DNA of 64,000 bases from positions 1,488,001-1,552,000 of the forward strand of contig NZ_LS483488.1 of assembly GCF_900478295.1 (NCBI RefSeq), read 5' to 3'. The notes beneath the pieces were generated by a model, which did not search any database, was not told the origin of the DNA, and worked only from the letters and a program-made list of their open reading frames with translations. A program made the position numbers and the translations under genes. Shown in pieces: positions 55,957-64,000 of the stretch (positions within the stretch are counted from its first letter, which is position 1; each line of letters begins with the position of its first letter). Source of the DNA: Helicobacter pylori NCTC 11637 = CCUG 17874 = ATCC 43504 = JCM 12093 (GTDB lineage: Bacteria > Campylobacterota > Campylobacteria > Campylobacterales > Helicobacteraceae).

Positions 55957-58527
55957 TCACTTAATCTTAGGCACAATTTCGTTATTTTCTACCACAAACG
56001 CCACGCTGTCATTCTCTTTAACTTTATCCTCTAAAATGAGTTCAGCGAGCTTGTCTTCTACCATTTCATAGAGCGCGCGCTTTAATGGTCTAGCGCCATA
56101 AAATCTGTCAAATCCCACTTCAGCGATCAATTCTTTTGCCTCTTCGTCTAAAGTTATATTAATGCCTCTTTCAAGCGCTTTTTTTTGAATGTTTTCAAAG
56201 AGTATCCCCACGATATTAATGATAGCATGACTATCTAGGGCGTTAAAGGAGATGATTTCATCTAAGCGGTTTAAAAATTCCGGCTTGAAGAATTGCCTCA
56301 AGCTCTCTTTAATCGCTTTTTGCTTATCGGCTTCACTCAAATCCTCTTCTAAAAGCGCGCCGCTAGCCACATTGCTGGTTAAAATCAAAATCGTGTTTTT
56401 GAAATCCACCCTCACGCCCTTACTATCGGTTAAATGCCCCTCATCTAAAACCTGTAACAAGAGGTTAAACACATCCGGATGGGCTTTTTCCACTTCATCT
56501 AATAACACCACGCTATAAGGTTTTCTGCGCACCGCTTCGGTCAATTGCCCGCCTTCTTCATAGCCCACATACCCAGGAGCAGCCCCAATAAGACGGCTTA
56601 TGGCATGCTTTTCCAAATATTCGCTCATGTCAATTCTTATAAGATTTTTATCGCTATCAAACAAGAATTGCGCCAAAGCTTTAGCGCTCTCAGTTTTTCC
56701 CACGCCTGTTGGCCCTAAAAAAAGAAAACTCCCTATGGGTTTATTGCTATCGCTAAGCCCGGCCTTATTCCTTTTAATCGCTTTAGCGATCGCTTTGATC
56801 GCTTTTTCTTGCCCCACCACTCTTTTTTGCAATTCGCTTTCAATGTTTAAAACCCTATTTTTTTCGCTTTGGAGCATTTTTTGGACTGGGATATGCGTCC
56901 ATTGGCTCACGATCTCAGCGATATTGTTTTCGGTTAAAGCGTTTTGTAATAACGCCCCATTTTGTTGCATCGCTTCCCATTTGTGCTGCAATTCTTCTTC
57001 TTTCTTTTTATTTTCAGGGATTTTAGAGTATTCAATTTCACCCGCTTGCTGGTAATCCCCATTGCGTTTAAACCTCTCAGCCTCTTTTTTCAAGCTTTCC
57101 ATTTCCATTTTCAAGCGTGAAATTTCTTTGAACACTTCTTTTTCGTTTTCAAATTGCGCTTCTAATTGGATTTTTTCTTCTTTCAAATCGCTCAATTCTT
57201 TAAGGATTTCTTGCATGCGTTTATGATTGCTCTCTTTTTTTTCCATCTCAAGGGCTTGTTTTTCCATTTCCAGTCTTTGGATGGAGCGTTTAACGCTAGA
57301 GAGTTTGGCCGGCTCAGATTCCATTTGCATTTTTAATTGGGCCGCCCCCTCATCAATCAAATCAATCGCTTTATCGGGTAAAAACCTATCGGTGATATAA
57401 CGGCTAGAGAGTTTAGCGCTCGCTATGAGCGCAGAGTCATTGATGGTGATATTATGGTGCGTTTCTAAAGTTTCTTTTAGCCCCCTTAAAATCTGTAAAG
57501 CTTCATTGATGCTAGGCTCATTGAGTAAAATGGGTTGGAAACGCCTTTGCAATGCCATGTCTTTTTCAAAATACTTGCGGTATTCTTTTAGAGTGGTCGC
57601 TCCAATCGTGTGCAATTCCCCCCTAGCGAGTGCGGGTTTTAAAATATTAGCCGCATCCATGCCCCCCTCACTAGCCCCAGCCCCTACGATCGTGTGGATT
57701 TCATCAATGAATAAAATCACATTCGCACTTTTTTTAACTTCTTCAATCACCTTTTTCAGGCGCTCTTCAAACTCGCCTCTGTATTTCGCCCCAGCCACCA
57801 ATAAGCTTAAGTCTAAAGCGATAACTCGTTTGTTTAAAAGCGTTTTAGGCACTTCTTTATTCACAATGCGTTGGGCTAACCCTTCCACAACCGCCGTTTT
57901 CCCCACTCCAGGCTCACCCAATAAAATAGGGTTATTTTTTGTTTTTCTTATCAAAATTTGCATCATGCGAATGATTTCTTCATCTCTTCCGATTACCGGA
58001 TCCAGCTTATTGTCTAAGGCTTTTTGCGTCAAATCAATGCCAAATTTTTCCAAACTTTCCAAATTAGAATCATCGTTTTTATCCTGAATAGTCCTGCCTT
58101 TTCTTAAAGATTCTAAAGTTTTTTGCAATTCCTTAGTGTCTAAATAAGGCTTTAAAACGCTTTCAAAAAGGCTCATGTTCGCCAAAAGATACACATCGGT
58201 AGCGATGAAAGAATCGCCCGTTTTAGCCATCAAGCCTTGAGCGTTTTCTAAACTTTGGATTAGAGCTTGGTTTAATTGGATATTTTGCTTGCTGATTTGT
58301 GAAACTTTAGCGAGCTTATTCAACTCGCTTTGAACGCTAAGTTTTAAAGCTTCAATATCCACAGGCATTTTTTGTAAGGCTTGAATGAGGATGCCTTGGG
58401 AATTATTGAGCATGGCAAAAAGCATGTGCATGGGCGTTACTTCAGCGTTTTTATGGTGTAAAGCTAAAGCGAGCGCGCTGTCTAAAGCCTCATGCAATTG
58501 GTCAGTCATTTTTTCAAATAAATTCAT
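55957..58527 (-). CDS. clpB: ClpB chaperone (AAA+ disaggregase)
   Basis: 856 residues from the ATG at 58527; the longer frame start is a TTG two codons upstream. N-domain, two AAA modules with GEPGVGKT and GPTGVGKT, the [10 protein letters not shown] and [11 protein letters not shown]alker B motifs, and the middle coiled-coil domain between ([20 protein letters not shown]). Solubilises aggregates with DnaK. AAAGGA precedes the start. Confidence 0.97.
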   Translation of the reverse strand: MNLFEKMTDQLHEALDSALALALHHKNAEVTPMHMLFAMLNNSQGILIQALQKMPVDIEALKLSVQSELNKLAKVSQISKQNIQLNQALIQSLENAQGLMAKTGDSFIATDVYLLANMSLFESVLKPYLDTKELQKTLESLRKGRTIQDKNDDSNLESLEKFGIDLTQKALDNKLDPVIGRDEEIIRMMQILIRKTKNNPILLGEPGVGKTAVVEGLAQRIVNKEVPKTLLNKRVIALDLSLLVAGAKYRGEFEERLKKVIEEVKKSANVILFIDEIHTIVGAGASEGGMDAANILKPALARGELHTIGATTLKEYRKYFEKDMALQRRFQPILLNEPSINEALQILRGLKETLETHHNITINDSALIASAKLSSRYITDRFLPDKAIDLIDEGAAQLKMQMESEPAKLSSVKRSIQRLEMEKQALEMEKKESNHKRMQEILKELSDLKEEKIQLEAQFENEKEVFKEISRLKMEMESLKKEAERFKRNGDYQQAGEIEYSKIPENKKKEEELQHKWEAMQQNGALLQNALTENNIAEIVSQWTHIPVQKMLQSEKNRVLNIESELQKRVVGQEKAIKAIAKAIKRNKAGLSDSNKPIGSFLFLGPTGVGKTESAKALAQFLFDSDKNLIRIDMSEYLEKHAISRLIGAAPGYVGYEEGGQLTEAVRRKPYSVVLLDEVEKAHPDVFNLLLQVLDEGHLTDSKGVRVDFKNTILILTSNVASGALLEEDLSEADKQKAIKESLRQFFKPEFLNRLDEIISFNALDSHAIINIVGILFENIQKKALERGINITLDEEAKELIAEVGFDRFYGARPLKRALYEMVEDKLAELILEDKVKENDSVAFVVENNEIVPKIK

Positions 58528-58599
58528 TATCAATCCTTTTTGAGTTTTAAAATCTTTACTATTTTACACTATTTTAACCCTCAAAGGTTTTTAAAACGC

Positions 58600-59358
58600 T
58601 CACACTAACGACAAACTCTCCAAAATACGCTTTTTAGACAACTCACAATATTCTTTTTCAATCTCTAAACCCACGCTAAAACGCCCTAAAGCGTTGGCCT
58701 CTAAAATAGTCGTGCCAGATCCGCTAAAAGGATCAAAAATCGTGTCTTCCAAAAAAGAAAACAATTGGATGCAACGCCTGGGTAATTCCCTTGGGAATGG
58801 GGCTGGGTGCTTTAAGCGCTTTTTGGATTCACCGCTAAAATTCCAAAGCCCGTTCGTGTAGAGTAAAAATTCCTCTTTACTCATCGTAGAAGTTTGTTTT
58901 TTTCGTTTATATTCGTTTTTATAAAAAACAACGATCAACTCCACAGGAGCGATCGCATAAGGCACGCTAGCTTGCAGCCAACTCCCCCAAGCGGTGCGTC
59001 TTGAAATATTGCTTTCATTCCAAATGATCGTATTTTGGTATTTCCAACCGCATTCTTTAGCTATGGCAATAATATCTGCCCCCAAACTTTGCTTGCCATG
59101 TTTATTCGTATCTAAAGGGACATTCAAGCACAATCTCGCCTGTTCCTTACCCCAAAAATAACAATTTTTAAGCCAATTTTTACACCAATTCAAATAATCA
59201 TCATAAGCCCTAAAATCATCACTCCCTTGGTATTCAATACTCAAATTATAGGGCGGTGAAGTAACGCACAAATCATAAAAACCTTTTTCAAAAGTCTCTA
59301 AAACGCTCGCATCGCCATGGTATAAATCCAATTTTTCCAAACTGAAATAAGGTTTCAT
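58600..59358 (-). CDS. beta-class DNA methyltransferase
   Basis: 252 residues. TSPPYNLS near residue 35 precedes FDPFSGSGTTILEANALG near residue 212, the beta-class order (adenine-N6 or cytosine-N4). The central WNESNISRRTAWGSWL block is like the WGSW block of the methyltransferase at 1748. It corresponds to the locus I recall as HP0263; its target is not readable here. Its ATG overlaps the last codon that the adjacent restriction pseudogene would have (TTATGA). Confidence 0.92.
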   Translation of the reverse strand: MKPYFSLEKLDLYHGDASVLETFEKGFYDLCVTSPPYNLSIEYQGSDDFRAYDDYLNWCKNWLKNCYFWGKEQARLCLNVPLDTNKHGKQSLGADIIAIAKECGWKYQNTIIWNESNISRRTAWGSWLQASVPYAIAPVELIVVFYKNEYKRKKQTSTMSKEEFLLYTNGLWNFSGESKKRLKHPAPFPRELPRRCIQLFSFLEDTIFDPFSGSGTTILEANALGRFSVGLEIEKEYCELSKKRILESLSLV

Positions 59359-60051
59359 AAAAGCCTTTTTAAATCTTCTAATAAATTTTCTATACCCTTA
59401 ATTTTAGAGCTTTGATCAAAATGGCTTTTGGCTAAATAAAGGCCATCTCATTCATGCTCCATAACAATCCTGGCTTTCTTAGGCTTGTCTTTAAAGCTGA
59501 TTTCATCATCGTTATCCGGTGTTATCATGAAAACTTTAATGTGAGAAGTTATAGGCGATTGCAAAAGCTTTAATTTCCAATAAGGCGTTTCTGTGAAACG
59601 CTCTCTGAACGAATTTTTTACCGATAAAATCGCTAGGATTTTGACATTATCCTTGTTGGTTTGATAAAGAATTATATCTCCATCAGGTAAGACGCTATAT
59701 TCTCCAAAAATGCACCAATAAAGCCCGTTTGACTTTATCCAGCTCGCCATTAATGCACTTAGCCCTTAAGATTTTATCGTTCGTCATTTTGACATTGTTT
59801 TTAACACAAAAATCTTTTAATAAAAGTTCTACGATTTTTTCTAACACCCTTCCTATGGTGCTGACAAAGCCTTGTCTGGCCAAAATGCTAGCCTCTTCTT
59901 TGCTTTTATTTTGCTTGATATAATCGTTCATTTTATGGTTTAAAAAGCGTTCTTTTTCTTGCACATAAAAAACCTGTAAAAACTTGTAAGGCTCAGGTTG
60001 TCCTCTCATAAAATCTTTAAAACGCTCTAAAATAATATCCGCTAAACCCAA
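59355..60051 (-). pseudogene. restriction endonuclease remnant with a frameshift and an in-frame stop
   Basis: Two pieces. The first 118 codons (from ATG at 60051) end with NGELDKVKRALL; a one-base shift near 59725-59735 joins ...NGELDKVK to SNGLYWCIFGEYSVLPDGDI in the next frame, which runs to a TGA at 59448-59450. Past that stop the frame stays open for 30 codons (DGLYLAKSHFDQ...) to a TGA overlapping the methyltransferase start. The core PDGDIILY ... SVKNSFRERFTE resembles the SxK..E rearranged PD-(D/E)xK of BsaWI/Cfr10I-type enzymes. With one base removed and the stop read through it would be about 231 residues. Function lost here. Confidence 0.75.
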
Positions 60052-60235
60052 TCAAACACCTTAATCAATTAGGAATCAATCAAATTATAATACAAAACTT
60101 TTTGATAATGGCTGGTGTTTAAACAAGCTTATGATAAAAATGAAATGCAAATTTATATTCTGCTTAAAAGTATTGCTAATGAATCATATATTTTCACTAA
60201 AATAATATTGACAGAGTTTAATCAAAGGGTTAGGT
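60052..60235. other. divergent intergenic region between two RM gene pairs
   Basis: 184 bases, strongly AT-rich, holding the promoters for the minus-strand and plus-strand restriction genes. AAAGGGTTAGGT precedes the plus-strand ATG at 60236. A 42-codon plus ORF starting at 60144 has no ribosome site and overlaps that start; I do not regard it as a gene. Confidence 0.4.
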
Positions 60236-60851
60236 ATGCGATTTTTAAATCAATCTTTGGGATTTTTTAATAAAGGGCACTTTGAGCCCATTAATAGAGA
60301 CTTCATTACAGAAAGCTATCAGGCATTAAAGCCGATTGAAGAAATTCAAAATAAATACAATAAACATGACAACGATTCATTTTTTGAATGAATTGAGAGA
60401 CAGCATGGTGGCTCTATATTTAGATTATGAGCTTATCAATATTCAAAAGCATGGTCTTGATGCCAAAAGAAGTTCAAGCGATGAATTTTTAGAAATCAAA
60501 CAAGTATCTTTCCAGAGTAAGACTTGGAGTGCAACTTTTAATGACACCACTTTAGAAAAAGCCAAAGTTTTTTGCGACATTAAAACGACTTTAGCCGTGG
60601 GCGTTTGGAATAATATTTCTAATCTTTTATTCATTGTTTATGGAAAGCACCCTAAAATTGGCTTGTATTTAGAGCAAAAAGTGAAAGAGTGTCATAATGA
60701 GAGCAGGCGTTCAACTCAAACGATAGGGGTTAGTAAATTAATCAAAGAATTTGATTTTAAAATGAAACCCATTGATTTAAAAGAACAAGAGCTTATCAAC
60801 CTTTTTAATCTTAAATTTGGTCATTTTTCTTGGGAAAACCATCTTGCATAA
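60236..60851 (+). pseudogene. restriction endonuclease, frameshifted near the N-terminus
   Basis: ATG at 60236 with AAAGGG ahead opens 51 codons (MRFLNQSLGFFNKGHFEP...) to a stop at 60389-60391. The next frame carries ...NELRDSMVALYLDYEL and continues to 60851. Dropping one T in the T6 run (60380-60385) joins them as DSFLNELRDSM for 204 residues. LDAKRSSSDEFLEIKQ looks like a D...ExK nuclease site. The last codons overlap the frame of the Mod-type methyltransferase, so it is the restriction partner of that enzyme. Confidence 0.72.
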
Positions 60852-62016
60852 AGTTTTTATTATGGAGGCTTTGGAGTGTTTGAAAAGAATAGAAAAAGAA
60901 AGCATCCAAACTATCTATATAGACCCCCCTTATAACACTAAGAGTTCTAACTTTGAATACGAAGACGCTCATGCTAATTATGAAAAATGGATTAAAGAAC
61001 ATTTGATTTTAGCAAAGGCTGTGTTAAAACAAAGTGGTTGTATTTTTATTTCTATAGATGATAATAAAATGGCTGAAGTTAAAATCATTGCCAATGAGAT
61101 TTTTGGAACGCGCAATTTTTTAGGCACTTTTATCACTAAACAAGCCACAAGGTCTAACGCTAAACACATCAATACCACCCATGAATATGTTTTAAGCTAC
61201 GCTAAAAATAAAGCGTTCGCTCCTGGTTTTAAAATCTTACGAACGCTTTTGCCCATTTATGCTAAAGCATTAAAAGATTTAATGCGAACGATTAAGAATG
61301 TTTTTAGACAAAAAGGACAAGCTCAAGCCCAACTTGTTTTAAAAGAACAAATCAAAGAGTTATCCCAAAAAGAACATTTTAATTTTTTAAAAAATTATAA
61401 TTTAGTGGATGAAAAAGGTGAGATTTATTTCGCTAAAGATTTATCTACGCCTTCAAGCCCACGCAGTGTAGCGATACAAGAAATCAATCTTTTTTTAGAA
61501 CCCTTAAAAAGCAGAGGGTGGAGCAGCGATGAAAAGCTTAAGGAGTTATATTATCAAAATAGACTTATTTTTAAGAATAATCGCCCTTATGAAAAATATT
61601 ACTTAAAAGAATCGCAAGATAATTGTTTGAGCGTGTTAGATTTTTATAGCCGACAAGGCACAAAAGATTTAGAAAAATTAGGCTTAAAGGGGCTTTTTAA
61701 GACGCCAAAACCTGTAGCATTGATTAAATATTTATTATTATGCTCCACCCCTAAAGATTCTATTATTTTAGATTTTTTTGCAGGCAGCGGGACAACAGCG
61801 CAAGCGGTTATAGAAGTTAATAAGGATTATTATTTGAATTGGTCTTTTTATTTGTGCCAAAAAGAAGAAAAAATTAAAAATAACCCGCAAGCTGTTAGCA
61901 TTTTAAAAAACAAGGGGTATAAAAACACGATTTCAAACATCATGCTGTTGCGTTTAGAAAAGATCATCAAAAGAAGTGAATACGAAATTTTAAAAACAAA
62001 ATCTATTTTATTTTAA
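60817..62016 (+). CDS. Mod-type adenine-specific DNA methyltransferase
   Basis: Up to 399 residues. DPPYNTKSS near residue 38 precedes DFFAGSGTTAQAVIE near residue 325, beta-class order. The start is uncertain: a TTG at 60817, or an ATG at 60862 that would clip the family's usual lead strand (LHKVFIMEALECLK aligns with the L..GDCLE.LK pattern of the family). I recall this locus as HP0260. Intact. The central LVDEKGEIYFAKDLSTPSSPRS region is probably part of target recognition. Confidence 0.88.
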   Translation: MVIFLGKTILHKVFIMEALECLKRIEKESIQTIYIDPPYNTKSSNFEYEDAHANYEKWIKEHLILAKAVLKQSGCIFISIDDNKMAEVKIIANEIFGTRNFLGTFITKQATRSNAKHINTTHEYVLSYAKNKAFAPGFKILRTLLPIYAKALKDLMRTIKNVFRQKGQAQAQLVLKEQIKELSQKEHFNFLKNYNLVDEKGEIYFAKDLSTPSSPRSVAIQEINLFLEPLKSRGWSSDEKLKELYYQNRLIFKNNRPYEKYYLKESQDNCLSVLDFYSRQGTKDLEKLGLKGLFKTPKPVALIKYLLLCSTPKDSIILDFFAGSGTTAQAVIEVNKDYYLNWSFYLCQKEEKIKNNPQAVSILKNKGYKNTISNIMLLRLEKIIKRSEYEILKTKSILF

Positions 62017-62034
62017 ATATTATTTTTCAAACCC

Positions 62035-63300
62035 CTACACCCTATCCACGCTCAAAATTTCAGCGCTCGCTCTGGCTTTTTCATTATTCAATTCAATTTT
62101 ATCGCCCCTTTTTAATGCCTCTAATTCTATCGCTTGATTATTTTTGCTCAAAAACGCCCCGAATTGGGGTAATTTCAAATTGGCATGAGCGAGTTTGAGG
62201 GCGTTTTCTAGCCTGTTTAAGCGCTCTGTTTTAGTTTGTAAAAAAGGGCTTGTTAATGTTTGAGTAGAGATTTTTTCTAAAAGCGTTTTTTTAAAGCGTA
62301 AAAATTCTAGGGTTTTATTTTCTAAAGCGATTTTTAATTTCTCTAGCTTTAAAGCGTTTAAATGGTGCTTGTTTTCAAAACTCAATCGTTTTAAAGAAGC
62401 CGCTAAATGCTCTAAATGCGCCTTTTTTTGATGGAGTAAAATTTTAAAAGAGCGGTGCAATTTCACATTAAACCCATCAAGTCTTTGCAACCATTCATCG
62501 CTGCTAGGGAGCAAAATCTCCATCGCGTTTGAAGGCGTAGAAGCCCTTAAATCCGCCACCAAATCGCTCAATAAAAAATCGCTCTCATGCCCAATAGCTG
62601 ACATGCTGAAAGTTTTAGCCAAATGCAATGCATCAGCGATTTTCTCATCATTGAAAGAATACAAATCCTCCATGCTCCCCCCACCCCTAGCCATTACAAT
62701 CGCATCAAAAGCGTTTTTTGTGTCATGAAAACTATCCGCATAAGCGATGCTCTCCACCACGCTTTGAACGCAGCTCTCCCCTTGCATTAGAGTATTGATG
62801 CAAACCAATTCGCACATCGGCCATCGTTTGGAAGCGATCTTTTTCATGTCCGCCCAAGCGGCTGAATTTTGAGAAGTGATGACTGCCACTCGTTTAGGAA
62901 AATGCGGTTTGGGCAATTTATTTTCTTTATCAAAATAGCCTTTAAGGCGTAATTTTTCTTTCAATTGTTCTAAAGCTAGGGTTAATGAACCTATCTCTTT
63001 AGGCTCTATTTCAAAGCAATTGATTTGATAATCCCCCCTTGGAACATACACGCTAATGCCCCCAAAAACAACCACTTCCTGCCCTTCTTTTAAAGCGAAT
63101 TTGAGCCTGTTAGCGTTCCCTTTAAACAGCACGCATTTAATAACCGACTGGCTGTCTTTGAGCGAAAAATACGCATGGCCGCTCACCTTATGGATAGTCA
63201 AATTACTCACTTCCCCTTGAACCCTAACTTGCAAAAAAGTCGCTTCTAAAAGGGCTTTGATTTGCGCATTGATTTCGCTCACGCTCAATACATGCACCAA
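62035..63300 (-). CDS. xseA: exodeoxyribonuclease VII large subunit
   Basis: 421 residues, from TTG at 63300 or GTG at 63297. N-terminal OB fold (VSNLTIHKVSGHAYFSLKD), then the exonuclease core (VAVITSQNSAAWADM, VMARGGGSMEDLYSFNDE, IGHESDFLLSDLVADLRASTP). Degrades single-stranded DNA. Converges with the Mod gene. Follows the RseP-type gene by nine bases. Confidence 0.95.
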   Translation of the reverse strand: MVHVLSVSEINAQIKALLEATFLQVRVQGEVSNLTIHKVSGHAYFSLKDSQSVIKCVLFKGNANRLKFALKEGQEVVVFGGISVYVPRGDYQINCFEIEPKEIGSLTLALEQLKEKLRLKGYFDKENKLPKPHFPKRVAVITSQNSAAWADMKKIASKRWPMCELVCINTLMQGESCVQSVVESIAYADSFHDTKNAFDAIVMARGGGSMEDLYSFNDEKIADALHLAKTFSMSAIGHESDFLLSDLVADLRASTPSNAMEILLPSSDEWLQRLDGFNVKLHRSFKILLHQKKAHLEHLAASLKRLSFENKHHLNALKLEKLKIALENKTLEFLRFKKTLLEKISTQTLTSPFLQTKTERLNRLENALKLAHANLKLPQFGAFLSKNNQAIELEALKRGDKIELNNEKARASAEILSVDRV

Positions 63301-63309
63301 CTCCCCCTT

Positions 63310-64000
63310 TTATAGCAAACGAGTGAGATCATTGAAAAGCCCTAAAAACATGACAAAAACCAAAAACCCCACACCCGCTAGCCACAACGCATTTTGTATG
63401 GGTGTTGGCAAAGTGATATGAAAAATATTTTTAAAAACAACCCCTAGCATTTGCCCCCCATCTAAGGCTGGAATGGGTAATAAATTTAAAATCCCTAGAT
63501 TGATAGACAAAAACGCCCCAAACAACAAGAGCATGCTCAAACTACTCGCATGGCTTAACGCTCCCACAATGCCTACCACCCCGCTCAATTCCTTAACTGA
63601 AGCGCTTCCCATAATCAAACGCCTTAAAGAATCCACAATCAAAACAACGCCCTCTTTAAACCGACTCAAAGCCTTTTCAAACGCTTGAAACAAAGAATAA
63701 GAAACAACGCCCATTTTTTGCATGTCCGGCTTGATGCCTATCGCTTTGTATTTGATGATTTCATTAGGATCGTTAGAATCGCTTATTACCGCTATGATTT
63801 TGGGGGTCAGTCGTTTTTCTAAAATCTGATGGTTTCGCTCTATTTCTAAAACCAACTCGCCTTGAGAGCGCGCCACTACGCTTCTAACCTCTCTAAAACT
63901 CGCTATTTTTTCGTGGTTGATAGAAAGGATTTTATCCCCCTTTAACAGCCCGGTCTCTAGCGCGTTTTTTTCTAAATCGCCAATGATTGGCAGTAAGACT
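63310..64000 (-). CDS. RseP/S2P-type membrane zinc protease, C-terminal fragment
   Basis: The frame is open to the right edge, so the N-terminus with HExxH lies outside. Inside the window the first part is a PDZ domain (LKGDKILSINHEKIASF), then membrane helices and NLLPIPALDGGQM, the second metal-site motif of site-2 proteases. It cuts transmembrane substrates such as anti-sigma factors. A shorter frame starting at 63876 is only an internal valine. Nine bases upstream of xseA. Confidence 0.88.
   Translation of the reverse strand, partial: VLLPIIGDLEKNALETGLLKGDKILSINHEKIASFREVRSVVARSQGELVLEIERNHQILEKRLTPKIIAVISDSNDPNEIIKYKAIGIKPDMQKMGVVSYSLFQAFEKALSRFKEGVVLIVDSLRRLIMGSASVKELSGVVGIVGALSHASSLSMLLLFGAFLSINLGILNLLPIPALDGGQMLGVVFKNIFHITLPTPIQNALWLAGVGFLVFVMFLGLFNDLTRLL

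Noticed and set aside
57425..58087. 220-codon plus-strand ORF opposite clpB
   Set aside because: Antisense shadow of the first AAA domain of ClpB.
60144..60272. 42-codon plus ORF before the Mod-linked restriction gene
   Set aside because: No ribosome site, overlaps the better start at 60236 in another frame.
1..64000. CRISPR arrays, tRNA/rRNA genes or insertion sequences
   Set aside because: No spaced direct repeats, cloverleaf sequences, rRNA blocks or transposase motifs were seen on either strand.

Overview
The window reads as chromosomal DNA of Helicobacter pylori. The evidence is the low GC content, the A/T-rich homopolymers, the marker genes (a VacA-like autotransporter of the ImaA type, aliphatic amidase amiE, the futalosine-route deaminase, the BioV-type esterase, multiple DNA methyltransferases) and a gene order matching, as far as I recall, the HP0258-HP0313 interval of strain 26695 in inverted orientation. 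Nearly all genes lie on the minus strand. The plus strand holds only the end of a transporter, one restriction-modification (RM) pair, flgL, tgt and the second RM pair. I see no rRNA, tRNA, CRISPR array or insertion sequence.

Layout. 1-1653: end of a NarK-like transporter, a CobW-type metal GTPase and a small zinc-ribbon protein. 1748-3560: an apparently intact two-gene RM island. 3614-10369: peptidoglycan deacetylase PgdA, a nitrilase-family amidase, two small membrane proteins, hemL, a YceI protein, a periplasmic alginate-lyase-like protein and obgE. 10388-15586: the dppABCDF dipeptide importer. 15703-16297: ribosomal proteins L27 and L21. 16491-19026: flgL behind a clear sigma-54 promoter. 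19109-24397: amiE, then lysA, chorismate mutase, a DUF2156 protein and fused pabB/pabC. 24445-33150: the 2901-residue autotransporter. 33214-41153: a tightly packed run (TrkA-C protein, aroB, mscS, mtaB, an FtsH-like protein, bioV, a membrane protein). 41204-42319: tgt. 42419-58527: a long minus-strand run with clpB, ccdA, a dihydroorotase-like pseudo-enzyme, aminodeoxyfutalosine deaminase, a small nuclease, miaB, lpxJ, three PilM/PilN/PilO-like genes, a YkgJ protein, a TPR protein, a TrpC-like protein, ferredoxin, ppx/gppA, waaC and lpxL. 58600-62016: two methyltransferases, each beside a broken restriction gene. 62035-64000: xseA and the C-terminal part of an RseP-type protease.

Most notable observations. 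(1) Four otherwise normal housekeeping or virulence genes (dppA, flgL, amiE, ppx/gppA) each carry a one-base indel, three of them in an 8-base A/T run; restoring one base recovers the family length in every case. This is either slipped-strand variation or homopolymer sequencing error. (2) Restriction has been lost twice near the right end while both methyltransferases stay open, whereas an intact foreign-looking RM pair sits at the left end. (3) Three consecutive genes look like the inner-membrane PilM-PilN-PilO (GspL/GspM) platform of type IV pili or type II secretion, in a species not known to have either. (4) Two catalytic pseudo-enzymes are visible: an FtsH homologue whose zinc motif is replaced, and a dihydroorotase homologue lacking the HxH motif.
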